In this document: piece after piece, positions 1-10,876 of the stretch | How the letters are laid out: every line of letters begins with the position of its first letter | Position numbering within the stretch: the first letter of the stretch is position 1 | From: Conidiobolus incongruus B7586 | Taxonomy: Eukaryota; Entomophthoromycota; Entomophthoromycetes; Entomophthorales; Conidiobolaceae | Assembly: GCA_000697335.1 (NCBI GenBank) | Contig: JNEM01011868.1 | Coordinates: forward strand, 1 to 33,860 | DNA: 33,860 bases | Direction of reading: 5' to 3' | The notes under the pieces: generated by a model | Told to the model about the DNA's origin: nothing | Seen by the model: the letters and a program-made list of their open reading frames with translations, nothing else | The model's database searches: none | Position numbers and translations under genes: made by a program

Positions 1-1277
1 TAATTTAAATAATGGGAATTTTTTGTGATTGAAAAAAAAATAAACATTTTAATATATAAAAAGTAAAAATAAATATATATTATAAAATTAATACTTTCTT
101 TTATTTCTAATAACTTTTTGCTATACTTTTAATAAAGATCTAACACTGAAAAAATAATTTTTTTATTAAAGACTAAAATTTAATATTTTACAAACTAATT
201 AAATTTTCTTGTAGAAATTTTTTTCTTGTAATCTAGTTTTTTAATTACCTAAAACAATTATAATTACATAAGTTATAATCTAAAGAATATATTAAATGTA
301 GTAGTTTTTTCTAGTTATTTTTAATTAGAAAATTTTTTACAACTTTAAATTTATATATTTTATAATTATCATTTAAAATAATAAGTTTTCTTAAATTATA
401 TTAAAAATATTACTTAAAAATAATTTTATTTAAAAAAATATAAAGTTTACTATTAATTAATTTTTTTCAAGAATTAAATAAAAATAACATATGTTATTAT
501 AATTTATTATAATAATTAATATTCATTTATTAAAAAGTATTTATTTAAAAGAATTTATAAAGAAGGTTAATTTAACTTAATTTAACATTTTAATTTATAT
601 TTTAACAAAAGATTATATAAAAAAAATTAAGATTTATTAATTATAATAATTTATTGTAAAAGTTTTAATTTTTAATTATACCTTAATAAGTTTTATTTAA
701 CAATAACTACTTTAATTTTTTTAAGCTTTAATTAAATTATAAAGTATTTATTTTATATTTTTATTAATTAATTTTAATTTAAACTTTAATATATGTAAAA
801 TATTTATGTAACTAATATTAAAGTATCCTGTTAATTTTTTAATTCAAATAGTGTTTTTTAATATATTTTTTTATTAATAATTAAAAATATAATAGTTAAA
901 ATTAATCTTTTAAATTTTAACAAGTTTTAAATAGTTTTTCTTTTAATTTTAAAGTAATTTACTTAATAATAAATTATTAATAAAAGCTACTTATAAATTT
1001 TAAATGATTTTAAAAAGTTTGTGGTTAAGTTTTACTAATACTAAAATAAAAATCTTTTCATAGTTATAATTTGGTTTAAACATAATTAAATTAAATAACT
1101 AATTTTAAAAATTAATTTTTAAATTAAAAAATTATTATATATATATATATATATATAATTCAAAACTATTTATTTTCTTATTTATTATATATATATATTT
1201 TTTTTATTTGAAATTAATAATATGTTTGAAAAATTAAAAATTAAAAATTTTCCCATTTTTTTAATTCTATAGTAATA
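1..1277 (+). repeat. AT-rich TIR element, copy R1
   Basis: This extremely AT-rich block, with no ORF of note, is repeated at 28447-29719 (same orientation) and 32301-33480 (inverted), with a partial copy at 33478-33860. Alignment by eye is continuous for more than 1 kb with scattered substitutions and small indels. The left end reads AATGGGAATTTTTTG near position 11. The right end, read on the other strand, gives TATTACTATAGAATT followed by AATGGGAAAATTTTT, so the element has imperfect terminal inverted repeats of about 35 bp. The first 20-25 bases of the left repeat lie outside the window. A (TA)n tract at about 1135-1158 is shared with the partial copy at 33810-33827. It looks like a non-autonomous DNA transposon (MITE-like). 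No transposase was seen. Confidence 0.7.
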
Positions 1278-1930
1278 TTTTTGATAATATAAAAATGATT
1301 TTAATGTTTGAATTAAATTCAAATTATTTAATAGAAAGAACAGAGTATTGGTATATATTAAATCAATATTAAAAGTTAATCCAGCTATATTACTTAATCC
1401 ATGCTATAATAACTTTAGCATGTCTATTATATTAACATAAATATCATTATCTTTTTATATAAAAAATAATAGAATCTACAAATATAACATTTATATATCA
1501 CTTAAATTTACATTTTAGTTTGAATTCAATATTGACACTTTATGACTATGTCTAGATTTTATTATGAAGAAAGGATTTCTAATCTCAATACTCAAAATCT
1601 ATAATTTTAAATATAAATTCTATTTTTATATAATGACATAATCAAACCTGATTATAATTATATTAATAATATAATTGATTATAACATGAATAAGCAAAAT
1701 ATAAAACTCATTCATGTTCTATTATTATATTTATCAAAAACTGCCAATGCAATAAAATTTTATAGATAAATTCAAAAACAATACATGACTCAAAATTTCA
1801 TTGGGTATATCAATATTATATTCGAGAGAGGTATAAATTTTACAAATTTATTAATAATTATTGAAATACTATTGAAATTATTAAAATGTATGTAATGGTT
1901 TGAAAGTAACATGTGCAAAGGTTAAAAACG
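1278..1930. other. AT-rich intergenic stretch, no gene seen
   Basis: No coding frame was found here. Two small inverted repeats are visible: CATGCTA with TAGCATG (1400-1422, 9-nt loop) and AACATGAAT with ATTCATGTT (1683-1718). Both are short enough to be chance in AT-rich DNA. Confidence 0.6.
1924..1928 (-). terminator. Pol III T5 terminator of the tRNA-like gene
   Basis: The minus strand reads CGTTTTTAAC directly after the last tRNA base, the usual RNA polymerase III stop signal. Confidence 0.6.
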
Positions 1931-2002
1931 CTCCGAGACAGGGAATCGAACCCTGGCGACGTTCGCGAGAGCGAGAAATCCTAGCCATTGGACCATATCG
2001 GA
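1931..2002 (-). tRNA. tRNA-Glu (CUC)-like gene, anticodon stem mismatched
   Basis: The minus strand starts TCCGATATGGTCCAATGGC and ends with TCTCGGAG, 72 nt long. The T arm is perfect (CAGGG, TTCGATT, CCCTG). The D stem GTCC pairs with GGAT, counting one G-T pair. The acceptor stem has one T-C mismatch at pair 6-67. The internal A box (TGGTCCAATGG) and B box (GGTTCGATTCC) match the pol III consensus, and a T5 terminator follows. The loop CTCTCGC places CTC at 34-36, giving glutamate. The flanking stem TCTCG against GAACG mostly cannot pair, unlike normal fungal tRNA-Glu. It is therefore either a degenerate copy or an unusual tRNA. No CCA is encoded, as expected in eukaryotes. Confidence 0.65.
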
Positions 2003-2530
2003 TTAAGCGTCTTATTTTACATTTATACATATTTATTACAGGGAAGATATTGTCGATTTCAGCAATCCCTATATTTCAACATATTCAACATTATCCACTT
2101 TTTCATTTACTTTTTTTATTCTTATTACATAATTAATAATTAATTCTCTTTTATTTATATAATTTTCTAATTACACAAAAATATAGTAACAATTTTCATG
2201 TTTTTAATCTCAATGTTCAATGATCTTGAACTTTATCTAGCTGAAATAATGATTAATTTTATTTCATAGATAATTTTATATGATGACGAAATTCTGGTGA
2301 GAAATTGAAAATTTTGAACAAATCCCATATTATTTTTAAATTAATTAAATTATAATTTTGAGGATATTTTAAATGATGAAATTCCCTGCTTATCATATAA
2401 TAAATTACAAAAATCATTTTAAGAATTCAATCACACTTCATTCAATAAATATAAAGTTGAAGTACAAAGAAGATTTCTTAGATTCATTAATATCATTGTT
2501 TTTTTGCAATATATCATTTTATAATTCAAT
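2003..2530. other. Upstream region of RNA14, no gene seen
   Basis: AT-rich DNA between the tRNA-like gene (transcribed leftward) and the RNA14 start codon. It presumably holds the promoters of both. No clear TATA element or open frame of note. Confidence 0.5.
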
Positions 2531-5500
2531 ATGAAAACTGATAAAATTGAGCAACAGCTTGAGGCCGACCCTTATAATACAGAATTATGGAATATGTTAC
2601 TAGTTCAAGCTCATAATGGAGATGATATTGATCTAGTTCGTAACATTTATGAAAGGGTTTTAGGTCAGTTTCCCACTTGTGTAGGTTTATTTTACTTTTT
2701 TTCAATAACAGTAGTAATAATAATGTTTATTCATTTCACAGGCTCGATTTTGGATTGGGTATGCTGAATTTGAATTAAAAAACCAAGATTACGGCCGCTT
2801 GGAGCAAATATTTACGAGGTCACTTCAAATGATCCCTTCTTTAGAACTTTGGAAGGTTTATTTACAATATATCCGCAAAATTAATAGCGAAGCCGACGGT
2901 ACTCCCAAAGGAAGTCAAGGGCGTGAAACTATTAACAAAGCATACGAGACTGGATTACAGCATATTGGACTTGACAAAGATTCAGGATCCGTTTGGTTAG
3001 AGTATTTAGATTTTTTAAAAAGTGCTCAGGTATGTAATATTTTTATTTTTGTAATTGAATTTGTTTATTTTTACTTCACCTTGTTTTTAACTTGAAAGTT
3101 AAAAACTATTAATCAAATAAACTACAGAGTAAATGATGATTATTCTGTTATCCAGTTTTCTAAATCACTGGGATTTCCTTCATTTCTATTAAGAATATTA
3201 ATTTATATTTACCATTTATAACTATAATCATTTAATTAATTTGATTCTCATATCATTACTGGTAGTAAATCCTCATCATTATAACTATTTTATTTTTACG
3301 TTTATTATATACATTTTTATAAAACAGATTTTAATATAATTATTTTATCTTAGACTATGAATAAATGGGAAGAAGATCAGAAGGTTGATATGATTAGAAA
3401 AGTGTTTCAAACAGCTCTTTGCATTCCATTAATTAATATCGAACAACTGTGGAAAGATTATGATTCATTTGAAAATCAAGTTAACAGAATGACAGTAATC
3501 ATTTTTATCAATTTACACTTTTAAATATATTAAATACAACCATTGTATAGGCTAAAACTTTCCTCACTCAGCATTCTCCAACATATATGACTGCTCGTAC
3601 AGCTCTCAAGGAATTGAAATCTCTAACAGATCCCCTACAAATTTCTTTGAAATCAATCCCTCGTCCTCCAGATTTCTCTACTAAAGACGTTAAATTGGTA
3701 TATAAATAATAATAATAATAATAATAATTAAATAACATTAACGATCATTTAGCTTAATCAATGGAAATCTTATATCAAATGGGAACAATCAAACCCACTT
3801 CATTTTGAGCAGCCTGATTTACTTCAGAGTAGAATTATTTTTGCTTTTAAACAAGCTCAAATGGCTCTTCGTTTTTATCCGGAAATTTGGTTTGAATTGG
3901 CTCAGTATTACTTGAAGCTTGGTATGTCTTCCCTTGCTGAAGCCACCTATAAGGCTGCTACTGAAGCCAATCCAACTAGGTACTTAAAATATACAATTGA
4001 TAGAATATATAGCTAATTATTCGACTGTAGCGTACTTTTGACTTGTGCATATGCTGAATATCAGGAATCCAATCAGCTTTTTGCCCAAAGCAAAGAAATT
4101 TATGAACAATTTATCGAGGAAATTACTAAAAATTTAGAAAAAGTTACTGCAAAAATGGAGCTTGAATTGAAAAACTTTGATGAGCAGCCACTCTCATTAC
4201 CTCCTGGTGAAGATCAAGTTCCAGAAGGCGAAATCGACGGTGAGTATAGAGAAAAACTTCGTGCTCTTGAACGAAAAAAAGGTCTACAACGCCTTGAGCT
4301 CAAAAAAACTTTTGATGATGAAATTGATAAATTGAAGCAGAAGGCTTCTCTTGTTTGGATTCATTATATGAAATTCGCTCGTCGTACTGATGGCATCAAA
4401 GGTGCTAGAGCAGTTTTTGCTCAAGCCAGAAAATCACAGTGTATTTCATATCACGTCTTTATCTACTCAGGTATTTTGATTTTTAAATCATTATTTAAAA
4501 ATTTATACTAAATACTTATTTAGCATTAATGGAATTCTATTGTGGAAAAGACACTGTTGTTCCTGGTAAAGTGTTTGAACTTGGATTGAAAAGTTATAGT
4601 GAAGAACCAATTTATATTGTTGAGTATATGAAGCACTTGATGAGAATGAATGATGATACAAGTAAAAATTTATTAATCAAACCAATTATTCAACTCATAC
4701 AATTGATTTTAGACATTCGCGCTTTATTCGAAAGAAGCTTGAATGCTATCAGTCCAGAACATGCTAAACCTATATGGAATACCCTTATTGGTTTTGAAAG
4801 CTTGTACGGAGACTTGATTGCTATTCAAAAACTTGATGAAAGGTTGGGCGAAGCTTATCCTAATAGTAAGTAATATCGCTTTCAAGATTTGTATTTTCTA
4901 ATCAATAATTATAGTTTCATTAACTTCTCGTTTTGCGGATCGTACTAACTTTCTGAACTTGAATATTGAATCTGAACTTGGCCCGATTGGTAATAAACTT
5001 TATATAATTCTAAATACATACACTCAGTAATACTTTTTAGCCACCATATCTCAACCTGAAATTGATACTCCATCAGAAAAATCAAAAGAAACCACTACCG
5101 AAGAAAAAGCACCAGTCAAAGGTAAAATGTTACTTGTTTCTGTCCAACCTGCCAAGTTTGCCAAGCCTGATTTTCCTAAATGGAATTTCTATAAGCCTAC
5201 CGCTGATGCTACTGCATCGGCCAATGCTAATCCAGGCACTCCTAATGCTGTTCCACCTCCAGTAAATCCACAAATTAAAGAAAAACCCAGAGCTGTCCCA
5301 CCTCCTAACCTATCACACACTCATTCTATGCCTCCTCCAGCTCCTCTGCCTGCCAATGTACCTGAAGCAGTTGGCTATTTGCTCACTAAATTACCTGCAC
5401 CTACTTCTTATAATGGTAAGTGAAAATTCAAGTATATCGACTTAATTATGTAACACAAAAGTTTAGGCCCTATAATACCTCCTGAACCCCTGATTGATAT

Positions 5501-6132
5501 TCTTAAAACATTAAGAACAGCTCATCCTGAGCATCCTCCATCAGGTGGTCACTTTCCTCCTCCTCACATGGGACACGAATTTGATGGTGGTAGCTCTGGA
5601 CCCCATACTCCAAGGGCACATCATATGCCAAACCCCAATTTCCAAGCTGGACCCAGACCTCGTCCGATACAAATGCAGCATCATACTCCTCCTCAACATG
5701 TGCAGCATGCTCCACAAGTTCAACCTCAGCCCCAGCATCAGCATCCCAATGCTCCTTATAATAAGCATCCTAGGGTATTTATTTTTAATTTATTTTTCAT
5801 TCAGTTTATATAATTATTTTTAGGGTAATATTCGACCTCCTCATGGACATTTCAGACCTAACAATCCTCAGGGCCAATATAATAGACCTCAGCCTTCTCA
5901 TCATCCATTAGCTGGAGGCCCTGATGATTCAAGTAATTATCAATCATTTGTTAAAATAAATAGTTTACTAATCCATTGTATAGATAGATCTAGAGGAAGA
6001 TATAAACGATTTAGAGGTGGCCATAACCCTCATTATCCTAATGAATTCCAACATCCTAATCAATACCAGCATCCTAATAATTTGAATGCAAACCCCAACT
6101 GGCAGCCAGGACCTCATCATCATCCCATGTAA
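2531..6132 (+). CDS. RNA14: mRNA 3'-end processing factor Rna14 / CSTF3 (CstF-77)
   Basis: This is the HAT-repeat scaffold of the cleavage and polyadenylation factor (CF IA / CstF) that holds Rna15 in the nucleus. Thirteen exons: 2531-2680, 2742-3029, 3354-3494, 3551-3697, 3753-3979, 4031-4470, 4524-4661, 4713-4865, 4915-4989, 5041-5415, 5467-5774, 5824-5932, 5984-6132; product about 899 aa. HAT repeats fill roughly residues 10-560, with family sequence such as RNIYERVLGQFPT, ARFWIGYAEFEL, IWNTLIGFESLYGDL. A KPDFPKWNFYKP stretch near 600 recalls the conserved C-terminal tail motif of the family. The last 200 residues are rich in Pro, His, Asn and Gln, with an RSRGRYKRFRGG patch, longer than in yeast. 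Introns are 49-61 bp except intron 2 (324 bp); the 51-bp intron 7 (4662-4712) is 3n and has no stop. Confidence 0.92.
3705..3729. repeat. (AAT)n microsatellite in RNA14 intron 4
   Basis: About eight AAT units lie inside the intron 3698-3752, between exons 4 and 5. Confidence 0.8.
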
Positions 6133-6225
6133 ATTCATCCTTAAAAATCTATTATATCGAACTATTATTCGATTAATATAAAATATTAATTTTGCTTTGA
6201 TTCAAATATATTTGCTTGAATTGAC

Positions 6226-6231
6226 AATAAA
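6226..6231 (+). promoter_or_regulatory. AATAAA, possible poly(A) signal of RNA14
   Basis: AATAAA about 95 bp after the RNA14 stop codon. In DNA this AT-rich, such hexamers are common, so this is only a candidate. Confidence 0.3.
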
Positions 6232-6358
6232 CATAATATTAATCAATAAATTTTCCATTTTTATGAATATAACTCAAACCATAATTTAAGAAATTGTGTA
6301 ATATAGATTAAATTGTGACAGTTTTCCTCCACATTAATTTCAATTCTTGAATTTAATA

Positions 6359-6881
6359 ATGAATGAATATATTTTACCAGCTATCGTGTCAGGTGTGTTT
6401 GCCTGTTTAAACAGTTTATTAACTAAATTAGCTATTGATCGTCAATTAATATCAATTTTAAATCAATTCAATATCCCTATATCTGACGATAAGGTAAATA
6501 TACTTTATTACTCATATACACTATACTAAATATATGTTTTAGATCATCTACTACGTTAGATTTTTAATGCTAATCTTAACAGGGTTAAGTAATTTATTAA
6601 TGTGGATATGTTTTACCAAAGCTTTAAATTTAAGTGAAAACTCTATTCAAGTCATTACCTTGAATAACTGTTCTAATTTATTATTCAGTGTAGGTATTTA
6701 ATCATGTAATTAAATTGATTTGTTAATCATGTGTGAATAATAATAGGGTATAATAGGATATCTGTTATTGAATGAAACAATCAATATAAAATGGGTATTT
6801 GGAACAATCTTAGTAGTGACTGGTAGTTACTTATTAAATCAAACTAATGAAACACAAGATGCAAAATTTAAAAAAGATTAA
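6359..6881 (+). CDS. TMEM42 / EamA-like small membrane transporter
   Basis: A small integral membrane protein of the drug/metabolite transporter (EamA) half-size type, closest to TMEM42; its substrate is unknown. Three exons (6359-6493, 6543-6689, 6747-6881) give 138 aa. ATG 6359 is the first in frame. The first membrane helix starts YILPAIVSGVFACLNSLLTK. The middle exon has YYVRFLMLILTGLSNLLMWICF and TKALNLSENSIQVITLNN, the amphipathic turn typical of the family. The last exon has SGIIGYLLLNETINIKWVFG and a final helix ILVVTGSYLLNQ. The tail is short and charged (DAKFKKD). Its stop is only 20 bp from that of the convergent E2 gene, so the 3' UTRs probably overlap. Confidence 0.8.
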
Positions 6882-6901
6882 AAAGAATAAATAGATTAAG
6901 T

Positions 6902-7775
6902 TTAATTATTATTAGAATTTAATAGTTGTTCTAAAATTTTGTCATGATTAAAGTTAAATTTAATTAAATTCAATTTAATTTGATATAAATCGAATCCCAT
7001 ATCTAAATAAGGTTGAATCCAATCTTCATCTAATAACTCTAGATCTTTTTCTAGGAGGGGTGGCGCATACGCGGATACCCAAAATTCCGCTGTATTACGG
7101 AATTCCGAATAGTTACTGGTGAATTGTTTGGCTACTTCCGCATCCTAAATTAAAGTGAATTATTTGTTATTGTTGTTTATATAAGTATTAATTACTTGGG
7201 GATCATTGGGCTCAGGAGCCGATAATAAAGTTTGAATACTTAACAATAAAGTTCTAAAGGTTATTATTGGTGACCATTTTGTACTTAATAAATCTAAACA
7301 AATAGCACCCTATCCAAAAGTTAGTAACTTCAATATTATAATGACATTAATATAAATATAAATTACAGTTTGAGAACTAATATTAGGATGATAAACTGGT
7401 GTGATAAATTTGACTTTGGGTGGGGAAAATGGATAATCTTGCTATTCAATTAGTTATTTAATATATGACATTTATAAATATAAAAATATAATATTGATTA
7501 CTGGTAATTCTATACTCAAATCAAAAAAACCTTCTAGATCAAAGTTAATACCAAATAAGAATATAATTTGAGAATATATTTTACTTTCATAAATAGAATT
7601 TTTAGGACCTCTTATTCTAGCAGTAAACTTATCTAAAAATCACTGTTAATATTATATCACGTACCAGTGATAGTTACGAATTACTGATTTCATCAGTGTG
7701 ATAAATTTTGAAGGGGAAATCTTTGTCAAATCTTTCACAATCCTTCAAATCTCGAGTTAATCTATTTAAATCCAT
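6902..7775 (-). CDS. UBC1: Ubiquitin-conjugating enzyme E2 with C-terminal UBA (UBE2K/Ubc1 type)
   Basis: Class II E2 that takes ubiquitin from E1 on a cysteine and, in this family, favours K48 chains. Six exons on the minus strand: 7775-7685, 7632-7585, 7533-7502, 7441-7367, 7309-7196, 7144-6902; 200 aa, the same length as human UBE2K. The UBC fold shows [18 protein letters not shown] (HPN motif), then the catalytic Cys86 in [12 protein letters not shown], then [16 protein letters not shown] as in UBE2K. The C-terminal 45 residues ([20 protein letters not shown] and onward) form a UBA domain. Intron 2 (51 bp, 7534-7584) is 3n and free of stops; removing it restores the normal spacing between the IYE and [10 protein letters not shown] segments. 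Confidence 0.92.
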
Positions 7776-8948
7776 ATTTTAGAAATTAATATAGGATTAT
7801 TAATTCATTTTAGATTTTTGTAATTAATTGATTAGGAAATATTTATGGGATTTTATATGATTTCATTTAACTTGATCAGATTGTTATATTGATTAAAGAT
7901 AATATAGAACCAAATAATTCTACATATTAACTAATAGCTATGACATTTATGGTTTAAATGATCAAATCAAAATCTATTCACAATATTTAATATTCAATAA
8001 AAAATTAGCGAAAATATAAATATATATTGATTTTGAATTTCCATAATTTTCCTAGCTTATAAAAATCAAGAAATTGCCAAATTAAGCAATATTTTTAATA
8101 TATTGATATTTTTAAACTTGATAAATTCTTCATAAAGGTTACACTATTCCTTGTTATTTTAAGAGCATCTTCACTTGCAAATTGTTCACTCAATTTTAAT
8201 ATCTTATCACCTTTACACTGCCAAGGTAGTATTTTTGAATTTAGTTATTGTGACCAATTATTTTGTTCACGATTTTCAATACCCAATTTGATTGATGTAA
8301 ATTGAGAATACATTATTTCCTGAATGGTTTGATATTGATGAATATTTTTATTTTTGGCTCAATATGTTAAAAAAAGCTTTGGAAATTCGTAAGTATTGAT
8401 ATAGCTATTAACAAAATAACAATATAAGCATTTCAGATTATGTAATGAATGTAAAATGATTGAATTTTGTAATCGATATTAGATTAACTGATGAAATCAC
8501 GAATGTAAATAATATGCTTAAAATGATTAAAAATTATTCAGATTTTTGGCAAAAAGTTGTGCAAATCAGTATTTTCCATACTTAAACGTAAGCAATTCAA
8601 GAGTATGAAATCACCTCTTTCTTTAGTTAAATGAAATAAGTGAACTTAGATTAGCACTTATGTACAAGTTACACATCTCAAATTTATATAAATTTTCAGA
8701 TATATTATCTTAATTCATTCTATTTTCAAAAAATAATGTAATCGAAAAATTATCTCAATAATTCCAGTTTAACAAACATTTAATTTGATATCCATAAATA
8801 ATCGCAAATTTCTACAGCCATTTTATATAAATATTCATTTACCCATAATATCAGCTACTCTAATTCAGTTTTAAATTATTAACATCACGCATTAACTTTA
8901 TTAATTTTTAAAATCATCTATCTGTTTAATTATTAATAATCATTCAAT
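7776..8948. other. Divergent intergenic region between the E2 gene and SKT5
   Basis: 1.17 kb with no convincing coding frame on either strand and high AT. It should contain the promoters of the leftward E2 gene and the rightward SKT5 gene. I recognised no regulatory motif. Confidence 0.5.
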
Positions 8949-10457
8949 ATGTCTAAAAGTACAGAAGATATACCCGTAGTGAATTTACCTCCTGCGATTA
9001 ATGTACATGACACTGATTTCGACACTGTGGAATCAACTTCATCCAATGATGTCTCTCACCAAATCCCTTCTGCAAATGTGAACAATCTCAATCCCAATCT
9101 TTATTCTCAAACTTCTGCCAGTGAATCATCCCAAAACTTATCCACATTTTCACCCGGTACCAATCCCATACCCAGGTTAAAAAAGAATCGCTCAGTTGCC
9201 GAGTTGAGAGCTTCCACCCTATTTCTCAACCCTGACGGCGATGCCGAAAAGAGATTATCCATTCTAACTCCGAATTCCAACAGACCTTCCTCAGCACTCT
9301 ACACAAATCCTAAGCGTTTGAGCCGTATTTCCAACACATTAACTAACGAATCACCCATGCTAGCAGTTTACAGAGAATCCGCTCTCAAAACTAAAGACCC
9401 CAGTATCCAAATGGAATTTGCCAAATTTATTTTTGAACAGATAGAATCTTTACAAGATCCCGATGTAGAAACGGATATTCCTACAGACCCTCAAAGCATT
9501 GAAAAACTGACGGAGGAGGGTGTATTCTGGATCAATAAGCTCAATAAGGCGAATCATCCTGAAGCTGTCTACATCGTCGGTACCTGGTATGAATACGGTA
9601 AATTTGGTTACTCTCCCAGCAACAGTCGTGCTTTGTCTCAGTACCAATCCGCTAATAAGCTTGGATACCCAGGCGGCATGTATAAGTTGGGAGAGCATTA
9701 CGAAAATCGTAACGACTATACCAGAGCTGTCGCATTCTATAAGAAAGCTTGCGCTTTGGGAAGTCCAGCTGCCAACTATCGTATCGGTATTGCTTATCTC
9801 TACGGAGATATGAAATTGCCTAAGAGTCACCAATCTGCTCACTTATTCCTCAGAAGAGCAGCACAAGCTGCCAACAAAGAATTTCCCCAAGGTGCCTACA
9901 TTTGGGGGTTGATCCTATTAGGTATTTTCGAAGTGGATTTGGGCTTAAGGGACGAAATTGAAGCTAGAGAATCTTTGGAAAAAGCTGCTGAACTCAAATA
10001 CTTACCGGCTATTTATAAGTGTGGCTACTGTTACGAATATGGTGAACACGGCTTCCCCGTCGATCCTGCCAAATCTATTTACTATTACAAATCAGCTGCT
10101 CACAGAGGACATCCCGAAGCTCAAATGGCTCTCAGTGGTTGGTATTTGACAGGTGCTCCAGGTATTTTGGAGCCCAAAGATTCTGAAGCAATCAAGTGGT
10201 GCTCATTAGCAGCCAATCAAAACTTACCCAAAGCTGAATATGCTATGGGTTACTACCACGAAGTTGGTGTTGGTGTCGAAATTAATATGGATGAGGCTAT
10301 GAAATGGTACCATCGCGCCGCCAAAAATGGATCCATCGAAGCTAAAAAGAGATTGGAGAAGAACGCTCCCCAAGTCCGAAGATCTGAATATGGATCAGTC
10401 AAGATAAAGAAACATACCAAGGGCAAAGACAAGAAGGGGGATTGTGTTATTTGTTAA
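8949..10457 (+). CDS. SKT5: Chitin synthase activator Skt5/Chs4 (Sel1 repeats, CaaX box)
   Basis: Activator and anchor of chitin synthase (Chs3-type) at the plasma membrane, needed for cell wall and septum chitin. A single exon encodes 502 aa. Residues 1-130 are Ser/Pro/Asn-rich and probably disordered. From about 140 a helical lead (YRESALKTKDPSIQMEFAKF) opens an array of about seven Sel1 repeats to about 480, with the usual motifs such as AVYIVGTWYEYG, AANYRIGIAYLYG, PAIYKCGYCYEYG and KAEYAMGYYHEVGVGVE. The tail is basic (KIKKHTKGKDKKGD) and ends in CVIC, a CaaX box. Farnesylation of Chs4 is known in yeast; that it happens here is inference. The gene has no intron, unlike most neighbours. 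Confidence 0.93.
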   Translation: MSKSTEDIPVVNLPPAINVHDTDFDTVESTSSNDVSHQIPSANVNNLNPNLYSQTSASESSQNLSTFSPGTNPIPRLKKNRSVAELRASTLFLNPDGDAEKRLSILTPNSNRPSSALYTNPKRLSRISNTLTNESPMLAVYRESALKTKDPSIQMEFAKFIFEQIESLQDPDVETDIPTDPQSIEKLTEEGVFWINKLNKANHPEAVYIVGTWYEYGKFGYSPSNSRALSQYQSANKLGYPGGMYKLGEHYENRNDYTRAVAFYKKACALGSPAANYRIGIAYLYGDMKLPKSHQSAHLFLRRAAQAANKEFPQGAYIWGLILLGIFEVDLGLRDEIEARESLEKAAELKYLPAIYKCGYCYEYGEHGFPVDPAKSIYYYKSAAHRGHPEAQMALSGWYLTGAPGILEPKDSEAIKWCSLAANQNLPKAEYAMGYYHEVGVGVEINMDEAMKWYHRAAKNGSIEAKKRLEKNAPQVRRSEYGSVKIKKHTKGKDKKGDCVIC

Positions 10458-10876
10458 ACTATTTATCTATTCAATTTATATTAATTATTGGTATTACAAA
10501 TAGTTACTTTATAATAAATTAATCATCAGAATGTTATGCAGGATTTTTATTAAATAATAGGGAATTCTTGGAACCAATAAGCTATCGCTGGAATTGGAAA
10601 ATTTCTCGTGGATATTGATAAAATATTTATATTCATCATCACTATAAAATTATAGCAGAATCAGTTTTTAATTTAACACTTAATATCAAGAACTACTCTC
10701 ATTACTGATTATATTAAATAACACTTTATTCTCAAGTTTTTAAATTATTATCAATTGAAATAATTTAAATAATTAAAAATATCAAGAGTAAAATAATCAA
10801 AAGTTGACCTTATTTTGACTTAATTATAATGAATAATAGAAATACAACAATATGGAATAGAATGAATGATAAATAA
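10458..10876. other. Convergent 3' region between SKT5 and GPN2
   Basis: Non-coding, AT-rich; holds the 3' UTRs of the two converging genes. No other feature seen. Confidence 0.5.

Noticed and set aside
1-1277. Telomere, centromere or origin repeat
   Set aside because: No short tandem unit; the full-length dispersed copies with inverted ends fit a transposon-like element better.
1900-2136. 78-aa ORF on the plus strand
   Set aside because: It lies across the tRNA-like gene and resembles no protein; the region is explained by the tRNA-like gene.
3030-3353. Long RNA14 intron 2 as host of a box C/D snoRNA
   Set aside because: There is a good C-box-like ATGATGA near 3133, and the intron is six times the normal size, but I found no CTGA D box downstream on that strand.
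5503-5823. Overlapping ORFs on both strands
   Set aside because: Shadows of RNA14 exon 11, whose frame is fixed by splice phases on both sides.
9450-9842. 130-aa minus-strand ORF
   Set aside because: Antisense shadow of the SKT5 Sel1 repeats.
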